Part shown: positions 21,339-33,176 of the stretch, one piece after another | How positions within the stretch are numbered: the first letter of the stretch is position 1 | Layout of the letters: every line of letters begins with the position of its first letter | From: Mrakia gelida | Lineage: Eukaryota; Basidiomycota; Tremellomycetes; Cystofilobasidiales; Mrakiaceae | Direction: 5' to 3' | Assembly: GCA_024345305.1 (NCBI GenBank) | Contig: BRON01000007.1 | Span: 1,612,001 to 1,676,000, forward strand | Length of the DNA: 64,000 nucleotides | Notes under the pieces: model-generated | What the model saw: only the letters and a program-made list of their open reading frames with translations | Told to the model about the DNA's origin: nothing | Database searches by the model: none | Translations under genes and position numbers: made by a program

Positions 21339-24300
21339 TCAACTCCTCCCACTCCCCCCGCTACCACTCCCTCCACTCCCACCAGGGACCTCCACCTGAA
21401 ACGGCGAGAAAGCCATCGACCGCATCACACCTCCCTCCCCTGCATCCCCACCACCTCCCGTCCCTCCTCCAGGACTCCACGGCACTGGTGCTGGTCCCGG
21501 TCCCAGCGAAACATACTTCGCAGCATAATCGCTCGGTGGTTTCGGTGGTAGTGGCGGGGGCGCTCCTCCCACCCTCGCTCCTCCAAACGTCGGCGGTGGT
21601 GCGAGTCCGGCCGAAGAAGAGGTCGAGCTGGACGGACGACTGATGGGAGGCCCTCTCTGTTTCCCCTGGGAGATGGTCGGATCTCTCGCGAGGGGAGGAG
21701 AGACGGACGCTTCCCTCGCCAGAGTTTGTGCTGCCGCCAGGTCGCGTTGACGGAAGAGCGCTTTCTCTTCTTGGGCGGTGAGGACGACTTTGGGTTCGTG
21801 AGGGGCGGCGTAGCTTGGTTGAGGTTGGTAGGAGGAGAGGGCAGGGGAGGAGAAGGAGAGGGTCGGGGTTCTGTCGTTGTTGTTGTTGGGTTGAGGGGAG
21901 GAGGGCGGTGGTGGGGATTGGTAGGGAGATGAGGAGGAGGATGAGGACGACGCGCCGAGGACGGGGATAGACGTTCCTGTTGCTCGAGCGACGGCTTCTT
22001 GGGCGGCGTAGAAGCGTTTCATTTGCTCCTGAGAGAGGAAAGAGACGAAGGAAGGTCAGCGAGAGAAAGACGGATGGAAAAAGGGAGAACAACAGGGAGG
22101 GAAACGCGAACGGACCTTCTCGTCTAAACCCGAACCAGCTCCTGGAGGAAGCGAAGGTCTCGGTCGAGCCGTCGTTGGAGGAGGAAGAGCTACTGAAGAC
22201 GACGACGAAGAGGCTGCTGCTGCCGAAGAAGTCAATGAAGGGCCAGGACCGTAGAGGTCCTCGTAAGGGATAGGATCCTCGTGAATCGTCGAAACCGTCG
22301 GCGGCGGGATCCCTCCTCCTCCTCCTCCGCCTCCCATCGTCTCCGACCTCCTCATCCCGCTCGAGCTACTGGACGCCGACCCTCCGCTGACCACTCGATC
22401 CCTCGCCGACACCGCATCCTGATACCTCATCTTGGCCTTCTCCTCCTCCGCCGAAGGGTAGGCGACGGCGCGACCGTTGGGTTGGGGGGAGGATGAGTTC
22501 GACGACGACGAGAGGGCTCCGTTCGACGAGGAGGCGTTGATGCTGGCGTTGTAGAAGCTCGTGGGTGGAGGATGAGGAGGAGGGGAGGAGATTCGATCGT
22601 GGCCGGAGAGGGAAGCTGGTGGAGGTGGAGAGTGAAGGGAGAGGGAGGTCCGATGGGAAGGGGAGGAGACCGATCGATGTCCGTTGGGTTGATGAATCGA
22701 GAGTCGAGAGCCGGAAGCGTTTCGCGTTCCAGCTCGAACGAGAGCCTCGTCGTGAAGTCTTTGCTCCCTCTCCTTCTCGAGAGCACGTCGAGCTCGTTCG
22801 TCCTCCGCTGAGTCGTACAGTCCGGGTCCGTTCGAGGAAGAGCCACCTCCTGAGGCGGCGGCTGCTTGGGTTCGAGCGACTCGAGCGACGGCTTCGTCAT
22901 AGTTCTGCTTCTCCCTCTGAGCTCCCAGTCGAGCCTTCTCTGCTTCGGCGGACTCGTAGGGCTGGGGTGCTGCTCCTGACGAGGACGAGGACGACGCGCC
23001 TTGGGTTCCGTTCGCGTTCGACGACGATCCTCCTGCTTCTCCTCCCCAGCCTCCTGAGCTCCCACCAGCCTGAGCCGCCGACATCGATTGACCCTGAACC
23101 CTCGAAACTCGGGCCTGAGCTTCCTGGAACAACCTCGCCTTCTCCTGCTCTGCCGACTCGTACTTCGGTTGAGGTTGAGGTTGAGGCGACGAAGCGAGAG
23201 ACGGCGCCGTTGACGACGTGGGTATCGCTGCTCGAGAGGGAGGAGGTTGATGAGAGGCTTGAATTGGGGTGGGCGACGAGGGAGTAGGAGTTTGAGAAGA
23301 GGGTTTAACGAGGAGAGCTGCTGGGAGGGGAGGAGGAGGGAGTCCCGCCGCGAGCGCTTGGGTGACTTCGACTTTGTACTTCGCCATCTCGAACAACCGC
23401 CGTTTCTCCTCTTCTGCCGTTTCCCACTTCTGGACTGGTGGAGGAGCTGCTGAGGTGGGGTTGGATGCGCCGGAGGAGGGACGAGAGGAGGAGGTGGTGT
23501 CGCGAGGAGTTGGTTGGGAGTTGGCGAGGGAGGAGGACGAGGTCGTGGACGCGAAGGCTCCGTCTTGAGTTCGTCCGACGGTCGCTTGAGCTCGAGCGAA
23601 CATCTGGGCTTTCTCTTGCTCGGCTGAGGCGTACTGTTGTCGTTGCTGCTGGGGTTTGGACGCTGCTGCTGGCGCGTCGGGTCGTCCGAGACCGATCGTG
23701 GTGCTGTTGGACGTGGAGGGAGTGACAGTTTCCTGGATGGATCCGAGGGAGAAGGAGGGAGAGGACGAGTAGTTGGGAGCTCGAGGAGCGGTGAGGTCGA
23801 GAGGGGAGGTGACGAAGTCGCCGTTGTGATTCGGAGATCCGTTGGCGGCGTCGTTGCGAACCGAGATGGATGGATTGTGAACGAGGAAGGAGATCCGGTT
23901 CTGCTGACTCTGGCCTTGCACCGACGAAGTGGAGGAGTGCGTCGACATCGGGGGACGGGCTGTGGCTCCGAAGCTGCTTGGTCTCTTGGCTGACTCTCCT
24001 GATCCAGGTCGACTCGCTGCTGTTGAACTGCTCGGCCGACGCGTCCCTCCCGCTCCCGCTCCAGCGTCCTTCGACCATCCTCCTGGGAAGTCGTAGTCAA
24101 CTGCGACGTCTCCTGGTGCAGCTTCTGATGAAGAAGGAGAGCTGGGAGTTGTGCCGATAGCGAGAAGTCGATCCATGCCCATCGGCTGATGTTGACGCGC
24201 CGCGTTGAAGGGGACGGGAGAGTGAGGAGGGCTTGGAGTGAGAGTGTAGGGAGCGATGGGAGGAGCTTGAACGGGAAGAGTGAAAGAGTTGTGATGTGAC

Positions 24301-26058
24301 GAGATAGGTGGCGAAGGGTAAGGAGGCGAGGGAGAGTTGAGGGATTTGTTGGAAGGAGGAGCGACGGATGGAGGAGCTGAGCTTGGGCAGAGAGCTGGAA
24401 CGTAGCCGATTTTGCTGCGGGAGGAAGAGACGAGGTAGAAGGCGTCAGTGTCAACTTTATAGTATGCGCAAGGGAGGCGAGAACTCACTTGACCTCCTCC
24501 TGCGACTCGAGCTTGCTCATCCAATCCACGTAAACGGGGAGCTTCTCGACGACTCCCAAGATCTCGTCCCCTCTCATTCCACCAAAGATCTCCACCTTCA
24601 TCTCGTACCTGACCTCCAGGTGCTTCCCTCCCTTCACCGTATACCCTACTCCACCTGGCCCACCCTGCGGAATCCTCAACATCAAACCCCAACTCCTCCC
24701 ACCTCCCTCTCCAGCCCTCAACACCTCCCCTCGCACTTCCAACCTCGACTGACTGATCAACGCAGGTCGTTGTCCGACGAGTCTGTACGATTCCTTTGGG
24801 TAAGAGCTCTCGACTTCAGAGGACCTGAAGAGGGAGATCTCCAGGAGGGAAAGCTGGATGAGGGAGATGGTGATCTGAGGGAGGTTGCACGACGGAGCCA
24901 GGAGAAGAGTGATGGGGAGTTGGATGATATCGGAAGGGCCGTAGGACGAGGCTGGGATGGTGAGGTGGATTTGGAGGGAAGGAGTCATGAGGTAGAGGGT
25001 TTCTCTGCAATAGAGAGAAGGGTTAGCGAGAAAGACGCGTGAAGAGAAAAAGAGACGAGAGGGACGAACGGGACTTGATGGATCGGCCAAGCAGGATGCA
25101 AGTCGTGGGTCAAGATATCTATCGGCTGCTTCCATCTTGACAGTGGGATAGTCTCCTTCCTCATCAGGCCCCTGTGACACAGAAACAAGGAAGAGGGCGA
25201 GTAAGCTTTCGCGTTCTCGAGAGAGGACGGAAACGAAACGAACGGGAGGGAAGGGTTGAGCTCACTTCTTCTTTCCCTTCTCCATCATGGTCACCTCGAG
25301 ATAGAACCAGATCCCAGCGCCGTGACCTCCGTCGTAACGCAGCTCGGTAGAGGGAGGGATATCGATGGGGATGGGAATTTCAAAGTCGATGTCTCTCTGT
25401 TGAACGAACGAAGAGGAAGAGAGGTCAAGGGGAGGGAAGGTGAGGTCGAGGTCGTCGAGGTGCGAACGAACGGTTTCGAGAAGAGCCCAATCTCCGTTCG
25501 CTTCCCAGAGAGTCATAGGACCGTTGACATCCGACGTGTAAGAGGCTCCTCCAGCAGCTGCGGTCGAAAGGATATATACGAAGCGGGTCAGGGACGAGAG
25601 AGCTGAACGAGGGAGGGAGCCGAGCTGACCTTGTTGAGGGAGCTTCTCGACCTTGAACAGCGAGATCTTGAGCCAAGCAGCTTTGATGGGTTTACTCGTT
25701 CGAAGCTCAACCGTCTGTAGAAGCGAGAATATATACATCAGCACCCAGCAGAGGGGTGACGAAGAGGAAGAGCGAGAGCGACTCACACCTGACGCTGAGC
25801 TCGACGGCCTGCGAGCGAGGTCTTCAGGGATCCCAGCGTAGCCTGAACGAAGGAACGAGGAGGTGAGCTCGGAGGCAGATCAGATAGTATAGAGACATGC
25901 GCAGTCGACTCACCTTGTACGAAACCTCTGTTGGCGGGAGCACGGAAGATACTGAGAGAAGGAGGCGGAGAGAAGGGGAGGGCGGTGAGCTCGATTCCAA
26001 TCGAAGGGAGACAGAAGAGAGAGACTCACAGCTTGACGTGAGGGTTGTTGAGACTCAT
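21339..26058 (-). CDS. Arrestin-like protein with long repeat-bearing C-terminal tail
   Basis: The first exon is MSLNNPHVKL (26058). Short exons then give an arrestin-type beta sandwich: IFRAPANRGF, ATLGSLKTSLAGRRAQR, TVELRTSKPIKAAWLKISLF, RDIDFEIPIPIDIPPSTEL, GIWFYLEVTMMEKGKKK, then the C-terminal arrestin half (LYLMTPSLQIHLTIPASSYG, LRIPQGGPGGVGYTVKGGKH, YEMKVEIFGGMRGDEIL). Fungal arrestins adapt cargo to Rsp5/NEDD4 ligases during endocytosis. From about 24430 a Ser/Pro/Gln-rich tail of several hundred residues follows in one very long exon plus a last exon (about 22030-21339). It contains seven spaced copies of an SAExEKA module, for example YESAEQEKARLF and WETAEEEKRRLF. No clear PPxY motif was noticed. 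Exact early exon borders are by eye. Confidence 0.7.
21745..23645 (-). repeat. Seven dispersed SAExEKA protein modules in the arrestin tail
   Basis: Approximate plus-strand sites: 23610-23640 YASAEQEKAQMF, 23400-23430 WETAEEEKRRLF, 23140-23165 YESAEQEKARLF, 22925-22955 YESAEAEKARLG, 22790-22815 YDSAEDERARRA, 22435-22465 YPSAEEEKAKMR, 21760-21790 LTAQEEKALF. Each is followed by an Ala/Arg/Gln helix of about 15 residues and a low-complexity linker. Confidence 0.75.
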
Positions 26059-26591
26059 CAAACGAGTTCGTTCAAGGGTACGTCCCTCCTTATAGATATC
26101 GAGGAGATGAGATGGGGAAGGGGAGATAGGGAAGGGCGGGAGAGAGGGTGAACGTTCGAAGGGAGAGGGGGGTCGGTCACAGCTTGAGAGCTCAACCAAC
26201 GAATCGAGTAAACAGAGCACTGCTTTCGACCTAGTACACTGAACTAATACGAGCGAGAAGATAGGAAGAGAAGTCAGGTCAAGAGAGGGAAGAAAATCTG
26301 TCTTGAAAAGTCTCGGAGTCAAAACGCAGGGGCCGACGAGGAGGGAGCGAAGAAGGCGAGCTCGAGTCGCAGCCCTCCTCCCTTCGAGTTGGAACGCAAC
26401 GTCCATCTCCTCTCCCTCAACCTTCTCGATATATCCTCAGCTTTCATCCAGTGAGTCAGCTCCCTCGCTCGATGATGTATGCATTCACGCGTCGCTAACT
26501 CATTTGCTTCCGTCTTTGTAGCAGCTCGAGTTCCCCTGCCTTCCCTTCAGCTCGCCCTCCCTTCCCTTGAGCTCGACGTTTCTCTCTCACG
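26059..26591. promoter_or_regulatory. Divergent promoter region
   Basis: 0.53 kb between two divergent starts. On the plus side an apparent 5' UTR intron (GTGAGT near 26451 to AG near 26523) precedes the start at 26592. No coding evidence. Confidence 0.45.
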
Positions 26592-29500
26592 ATGGAACGC
26601 GACCATCCTCTCGCTCTGGAACTCGCTTCTTTACGAGGAGCAGTCTCCAAATATCAACACTCCAGCCATCAAAGTGGAATTCAACTTCAGGGATCCAGAC
26701 TCGAGTACACGCTCCTAGCAGGTGAGAGAGAGCTCGACTTTCCTCCTTGTTCCCTCCTTCGAGAGCTCATCCCGTCCCTTCTCGCCTTTTCCCCATCTCA
26801 CAGAGAAAGTCAAAGGACTCGAAACTGAGAACACTCGACTTCAAACGGAAGTAGAAGTCCTCAGGTGAGCCATCTCGAGCTCCATCGTGCTCCCGTCTCT
26901 TTCTCTCCCTTCGTTCGAGCTCACGCACGCTCCCTTCCCTGCCCACTTTCCTCTTCTTCCCGCCTTCCCAGATCCAACCCACCCATCATCTCTCCCACTC
27001 CCGACTCCCTCGCCCTCAAACAACTCACCCTAGCTCATCGAAAACTCTCCGCTCTCCTCACTTCGACCGAACAAGCTCTCGCCGAGAAGACGACGGATCT
27101 CGTCAACTGTCAGGCTGAACTCGCGAGGACCATCATGGATCGAAACCTCTGTCGCAAGTCCGAGGACGAGACGAGGATGATGTGGAACGATATGGACGAT
27201 AAGATTGATGCGGAGAAGGACTTGAGGTGGAAGGTTCAGGTGGATAGGGATCTTTGGTGAGTCTTGAGGCGGAGAGGAAGGGAGGAAGAGTGCGTCGAGC
27301 TCATCTTGTTCCTTCCTGTTTCCCAGCAACTCCATCATCGAACAGTACCAAAAACTCTACCCTGCCTTCGTCCCCGTCGTCCCTCCTCCGAAACCATGGC
27401 ACGACCCTCCTCCTCCCACGCCTCCCAAAGATCTCGACGCTATCCCGACTAGGTCGATCCCCGACCTCTTCGCAGGTCGACCAGGCCTAGAGAAACTCCT
27501 CTCCGACTTCCACGCTGAGACCAAGGTTCTCAAAGCTGAGCTGAGGGAGGCGAAGATGCTTGCGGCGGAGGCGGCGAAGAAGTTGGTGCTGGAGGAGAAG
27601 GGAGCCGAGGCGGAGAGGGTGCTCAGAGCCGACGCGATCAACGAGCTCGATAGGAAGTCCAGAGATGATAGAGCTGCTGCTGGAGTCGTGGAGCGGTATA
27701 TGTGAGTCTGAAGCTTTCCTTTCGTGCGGTGGCGGTGGCCGAGATAAACCAGGAGAGAACGCGAGACGCGACGAGCTGACCGCCTTGTCCATCGCGTCCG
27801 TTCTTCGAACCAGGGCTTTCTCCCAAACCTCGTCTCTCGCCCTTCACTCCTCCCTCCAGAACCTTCGAATACGTCACACGGCGACTCTCGCTACGCTCAA
27901 CGCTCAGATCGTCGAACTGCAGAGGATGTTTGGAGAGGAACAAGCGAGAGGTCAGGCGCTGCTGAGGAGTTTAGGGACGCTCGGGGAGGAGGTTGGGAGG
28001 GAGAGTGCTGGCAGGAGGAGGGAGATAGGATTGTGAGTATTTCGTTCTTCGAACTTCTCTCTCGTTTGAGCGTTTCGTCATGTGGATCTGAAGAGGATGC
28101 TGACCGACGCCGCGTCTTCTTCCCTCGTTCGAAACCAGACGTCTCGCAGCTCTCGGTCGAGAAGAACGCATCCTCGAAACGGTTCGACGTTGGGAGGAGA
28201 AGGCTCGTAACGCTCTTCGTCGGTCAACAACACCTCTGAACGGAGAAACGTCTTCCTCGCAACCTCCCTCTCCCGATCCAACCACTACAACCCTCGTTCA
28301 GCTCATCAACGACGCGTCTAACCTTCTTTCAACTATCTCCTCGTCGGAAGAGGACCTCTCCTCTTCAGCAGCCAAGATCCTCCTCGCCGAAGATCTCGCA
28401 GCTGGACTCATCGAAGAGCTTCGAGCGGAAACCGAAACGCGTGTGGCTCTGGAGAGGGAGAAGAGGGAGTTGTTGGGAGACGCGTCGATGAGGTCGGCTT
28501 CGGCTGCTGTTGCTTCGAAACCTCCCTTGGTTCTCGAAGAGGCTACCGTTCTCATCGACGTTTCCACGACGGAGGAGGAGGAGAAGGATCTCCCACCGCT
28601 CAACCTCAACGGCACCAACACCCAACAAGATCGACTCCTCATCACCTCCCCTTTCACCTCTCCAACCACCTCCCTCCCACCTCTCCCCACTCCCGTCCCA
28701 TCCGACACTCCCCTCCTCCATTCCCTCAAAACCATCGCTTCCCTCCATCTCCCACTGCAACACTCCTTCCACACCCTACATCAATCCCTCCTCTCCCTCC
28801 AATCTACCCTCTCCTCTCCCTCCCCCGATCCTCCCATCCCGCACCAACCTATACTCCTCTCAGCTGTCGAAAGACTCATGGATATCTCGGAAGACGCACG
28901 GGTCGAGCTGGAGATCCACGTGGACGACGAGGTCAGGGTCGCCGGTGGGTTTGTTGCGATTTTGGAAGTTGGAGGGACAGGGAAGGTTGAGGAGGAGGCG
29001 TCGGCGTTTGTTGAGGGCAGGAGAGGTAGGAATAAGGTCGGAGAAGTCTTCAGGAGGAGGTTGGAGGATCTGGAGTACGACGCTGCTGCTGTGAGTTTTG
29101 TCCTTTTCGTTTTCGAGCTGGACGCGTCTCGGCCTTTCCTTCTTCCCTCGAACCCTCCCTCGTCTGACTCATCCTCCTTCGTTCGTTTTCTCTTCCCAGC
29201 TCAAATCCGCCCTCTACCCATCCTTCCACCGCTCCCTCTCCTCCTCCTCTTCCTCGCCCTCCTCCCAACCACCCTCCTCGCCCCCATCTCAAACCTCAGC
29301 CTACAACAACCTCCCCTCCCCTTCGCTCTTCGGTCCCTCCAAACCCTCCGTCTACATCAACCCTCTCACAGCCCTCAACCTCAGGAACGCCATGCCTTAC
29401 TTCTCCCCTCCACCCAACACAAACAACAACGGCGCGTCCCCAACCTCCCCTCTCTCCTCGTTCCGTCGTCCCTCGTTCGCGAACATCGGAAGACTGTTCA

Positions 29501-29817
29501 GCGATGGGTCGGGAGCGGGGTCGATTGGGGTGCAGCATCATTCAGGAGCTAGTCCGAAAGGGGCGGGAGGGACGGGAGCGAGAGGAGTGGGGATGATGTA
29601 CAAGGAGGCGAGGAGGAGTTCGAGTGCTCTTGGATTGAGGGGGATGGCAGGGCTGGCGGGAGGAGGAGGAGGAGGAGCTGTTAGTGCTGGTCCTTCGAGT
29701 CCGATGGGAAGGGAGAGGGATGTGGAAGCCGGGAAGCCGGAGGTGGAAGAGGAGGAGAAAGAGGAGTTGTTGGTTGACGAGGAGGAAGAGGAGTCGAGTG
29801 GAGATGAGGTCGAGTAA
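26592..29817 (+). CDS. Large coiled-coil protein of unknown function
   Basis: I do not recognise the family. Exons splice in frame from MERDHPLALELASLRGAV (26592) to TAG-type stop at 29815-29817. The order is: N-terminal helix; KVKGLETENTRLQTEVEVL; SNPPIISPTPDS linker; LKQLTLAHRKLSALLTSTEQ coiled coil with NLCRKSEDETRMMWNDMDDK; a Pro-rich linker (FVPVVPPPKPWHDPPPP); a long coiled coil (LLSDFHAETKVLKAELREAK onward); further helices (LRIRHTATLATLNAQIVELQ); RLAALGREERILETVRRWEE; an acidic linker; a helical region near 28730-29080; then a Ser/Pro/Gly-rich tail ending in an acidic run. About nine exons; the borders are well supported by conserved phase. A vesicle tether or cytoskeletal scaffold is possible but not shown. 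Confidence 0.72.
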
Positions 29818-29940
29818 GACGACGCGAGCAAGTTCCCTTTCTCAGATTACTCTCGCGTTTTTCTTCGTAACGACCGAGTCCAGCATCTATTACAACCATT
29901 AACGAACCCAAACCCCCTTGCTTCCGTCCTCGCGAAACCA

Positions 29941-31856
29941 CTACAACCCTTTCCCCGGCTCTCCATAAACGTCCGGCCTCGAGCTCCTCCAAAGAGGCAA
30001 GCTCTCCCTCGCTGATTTCATCAACGCAGGATCGATTCGAGTGCGAACGATGCACTCCGATTCGTCGGCAGGAGTGGGAGTGGAGATGATGGTTCCGGAG
30101 GGGGAAGCGACGAGGGTGTGGCCGTAGGAGACGTCTGGGCGAGCGAACGAACGAGGAGAGGTGAGCGAGACGCGACGAGTGAAAGGAAGGGTAGAGAGAG
30201 GGGGTGAGACTGACAGTCCGCTGTATCATCTCGCGAAGCAGAACACATCCCGACGAATATTTGATTGTCGATAGCTCTGTTGACCGAGGACCGGAGACAG
30301 AGGGAGGGGTGAGCTCGAGAGAAGACGGGAGGGAAGAGAGAAAGAAGGCGACGACGCGACTGACCTGATTCTCTGCAAGATCTCCCAATCTCTGGGACCA
30401 GTGACGAGGTTGAACGCCGAGGGGAGAAGGAAAGCGCAAATGTCGGGGTTGGACTTCATCATGTAGGAGAGGAGGTCGGGGAAACGGATGTCGTAGCTGA
30501 AAGCGGACGAGGGACGAACGAAGGGAAACGAGATCAGCGAGGAGCTTTCCTCGACGAGAGGGCCTGCCTGACGGGAAGGAGGAAGGCTCGCCAGATGGCG
30601 GTTGCGATAGTCCCAAATGCTGGCGGAGAAAAAGGAAGGCGAGTCAGCTTGAGTGAAAAAAGGGAAAGGCGAGAGAGAGAGAGAGAGAAAACGAACGCGT
30701 CTCGAAAACGGTGATGGACGAGCCAGGAGCGAGACTCTTGCTCTCGAAGAAGGTAATTCCACCAGGTATATCGACGTCGTAAAGGTGGATCTTGCGATGT
30801 TTGGCGACGAGCTCTCCTGTTGAGGTGAAGACGAAAAGACGACGCGACGAGGTCAGGATTCGATCTCGATCGTTCTTTGGACTCTTTGGAAGTCGAAAAG
30901 ACCAGAGTCTCTGCGGAGGAGTAATTGGGAGTGAATGGACGTACCTTTAGGGTTCCAAACCGTCGCTGTGTTCCAAATCCTCGTTTTTCCATCTTCGCGT
31001 TCTGGGATTGAGCCGCCGAGAATCCAGACCCCAGCTTCCTTCGCGACGGAGGAGAGCATCTGCGAAAAGAGCGAAGAGTAGATGAGACACTGGTGAGAAC
31101 CTCGTGGAAGGAAGAGTCTGGAGAGTCGAAGGGGCGAGCAAGACGTACATGAAGCGTCGGCGCGAGCTCGATGGAGGGGAGATTGGCGGGAGAGATAGGC
31201 GAAGACGGGGTTGGGTAGGGTATCGGCTCAGAGTTAGGACCGTAGGCGGACGATAAAGTCGGAGAGTTGAAGATTTCCTGATTGTGAGAAGAGAGTGAGA
31301 AAGACGTCAGTCTGGAAGGTTCGAAGAGAGGAAAGGACGAAGGCGAAGGTTGAGCGCCAACGTCACGGAGAGCTCCGTTCCGTTTGAAGAAGCTCAATAA
31401 GAGGTGCGAAGGCCTCGATACACCTTCAAGAGCCGTTAGCGGCTTCCAAGTAACATCTGTAGAAGTTTGGGACTGCCACGCTCTAGAGCAGAGGAAGGAG
31501 AGCTCATCTCTTCGGCGGCCCCCTCTCCCCCCAAGGTGAGCTTCGACCTTTCCTCCTCGCCCTCTTCTGTTAGGGACCCAAGAGCTACGAGACCTCTCCC
31601 AGACCTGGTCAAGCCTACCAGCCTCTCCTCCCACCTCTTGAAACCTCGAAAATTTGACACTCACCGGCAGCATGACGAGATCAGCCCTTCCGAAGTCTCC
31701 TTCGCCTTCGACGGCCTTGAGGACCATCTCTTTGGCGTGGACGAGATTTGCGTGCTTGTCGACTCCGATCTCACCTAGTTGGACCATGGCGAGGTTCCAG
31801 GCCCTCTTGAAGTTGGGAGGGATCATCTCTCGAGTAGAGGACGATGGCGAGCTCAT
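29941..31856 (-). CDS. Carbon-nitrogen hydrolase (nitrilase superfamily, Nit2/omega-amidase-like)
   Basis: The start [20 protein letters not shown] at 31856 leads to [17 protein letters not shown]. The catalytic Glu begins exon 2 after LVMLP ([13 protein letters not shown]). Then come [20 protein letters not shown] with [10 protein letters not shown], and [19 protein letters not shown] carrying the catalytic Lys. [12 protein letters not shown] then joins [13 protein letters not shown], carrying the nucleophile Cys. [46 protein letters not shown] and a C-terminal YGEPGKGL complete the fold; stop at 29941-29943. This matches Nit2/Nit3 enzymes, which deaminate alpha-ketoglutaramate or deaminated glutathione; the sequence alone does not choose. 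The Cys codon is split by an intron with a GC donor (30497-30591). The second intron (about 31277-31660) is long. Confidence 0.87.
30497..30591 (-). other. GC-AG intron splitting the catalytic Cys codon
   Basis: A 28 nt exon (30592-30619) ends ATC TG. The next bases are GCGAGC, with no GT nearby, and the next exon starts C TAC GAC ATC CGT at 30496 after TTTCAG. Only a GC donor gives the conserved A-I-C-Y-D-I-R-F motif. Confidence 0.75.
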
Positions 31857-32174
31857 GACGGACGAGGGGAGGAAGAGCGAGCGAGTGAGCTCGCTCGAAG
31901 CCTGGGTTTTTATTTTAATCGGTCGCTGCACTTTATCTCAGAGGAAGAAAATACTAGATCCACTTCGCCCATTGTCATGAGGCACGTCTTGACTCTCTAC
32001 TTGCATAGTCTCATGACGTCTGACGCTCTGTATCGGTAGATCTCGTGAGCTCTCGCCCAGGGTGATTTGGGCGAAGGGCGAGCTCGAGCTCGCTCTCGCC
32101 TGCCCCAACGAGAGCTCGAAAATCGCCACCTCTGCTCCTGCACCCCAACAGCCACCTCGTCCAAACCTTCAATC
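31857..32174. promoter_or_regulatory. Divergent promoter region
   Basis: About 0.3 kb between the nitrilase start and the start at 32175. An AT-rich TTTTTATTTTAAT element sits near 31908-31920, a possible TATA-like region for the nitrilase side. Confidence 0.4.
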
Positions 32175-33176
32175 ATGCCTAAAGCTCCTCCCTTCTCCAC
32201 TCCTGCTTCTCGCCAATCGCAGCGACTTGCTCAACGAGCTCCTGCTCCCCCCTCCTCGCCATCCCCTGCCTCGGCAACCGGCGGAGAGCGTTCCCCTTCA
32301 GCCCTCCCCTCCCTTCTTCCCCTTCCTGCCCTTCCTTCCCTGAACGCTCAACGTCCTGCTCCTGGAGACATCAACATGGAGGAGCCTGAGATCGTTATCT
32401 CAGTCGAGCAACCCGTTCGACGAGTTCCTTTGGCGGAGAACCCTCTCGTCGAGGAGTACTTCTTCACCTTTGGACCTCACAAGAACTTCCCTCTCTCCTC
32501 GGTCCCTCGATCTTACATCTCCTCCCTCATCTACACACCCAGAGAGTACTGGGGACACCCCATCTTCATTGATCACCCCCTCCTCAAGGCTGCGTTGATG
32601 GACAACGGCTCCCTCCAACTCGACGGAAACAGAGAGGGAGAGATCCTTCTGGCCACTTGTCGTTTCGACCAATGCGCCGAGGGATGGACAGTTCCTACCC
32701 TCGCCGAGGAGTTCTAAATCTATCGCTACCAGACGAGGTGGGCGGTATGGATCACCTCGGTCGACGCTAAGGATTATCTCGGGGTGAGTTTGGTCGCATC
32801 AAGAATCGCGAGTCGATGAATCGAAGCTGACCGTTTTCGTTCCTTCCTTCCCTCACCTTCCATTCAGATCGAGTTCGAAACCCTCGTTCACGCGGCAGGA
32901 ATGCAACCTCCTCCCTTCAGCATGCATCGAGACAGAGAGCGATACGCCTTTCGCGACATCTCGGAGAAATGGTGGCTTCGAGATGTTTTCGTGAGTCTTC
33001 GTCTTTCTCCTCTTTCGTTCCGTTTACCCCGCGTCTTCACTGACCAAAGGCTCGATTTGATTCAAAAGGCTCTCGCCCAAACCTTGCCTGTCGAGCTCCT
33101 CCCTTTGGAGTACCAACGAGATCACGCACGCGCCGCCGAGTCCTTCATGGTGAAGGTTCGACGTGCCACCCTGTAG
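32175..33176 (+). CDS. Unknown protein with in-frame TAA and intact downstream exons
   Basis: Reading from MPKAPPFSTPASRQ gives a Ser/Pro-rich head, then EEYFFTFGPHKNFPLSSV and PRSYISSLIYTPREYWGHP, weakly like the short fungal/bacterial FGxxKxxxLxxVPxSYI (DUF3820-type) pattern. It continues to WTVPTLAEEF and TAA (32715-32717). The same frame goes on with IYRYQTRWAVWITSVDAKDY to a GTGAGT donor, then two well-spliced exons (IEFETLVHAAGMQPPPF, WWLRDVF, then ALAQTLPVELLPLEYQ) and a stop at 33174-33176. Either the TAA is a nonsense mutation, or a 42 nt intron (32691-32732, gttcct...ctaccag, divisible by three) removes it. If the TAA is real the product is about 180 residues. Function unknown. Confidence 0.55.

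Noticed and set aside
22427..24454. Long open frame (675 codons) overlapping the arrestin tail in another frame
   Set aside because: It is Arg/Ser/Pro-rich in the way expected from reading GC-rich low-complexity codons out of frame. The other frame carries the ordered SAExEKA modules and connects by splicing to the arrestin domain.
30610..30700. A second GC donor in the nitrilase after VFE
   Set aside because: A GTTCGT donor three bases further gives the correct phase and the expected ETPFG sequence, so a GC donor is not needed there.
32700..32730. Programmed stop readthrough or recoding at TAA
   Set aside because: Known fungal readthrough favours TGA CTA contexts; TAA ATC is unfavourable. 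Mutation or a small intron is simpler.
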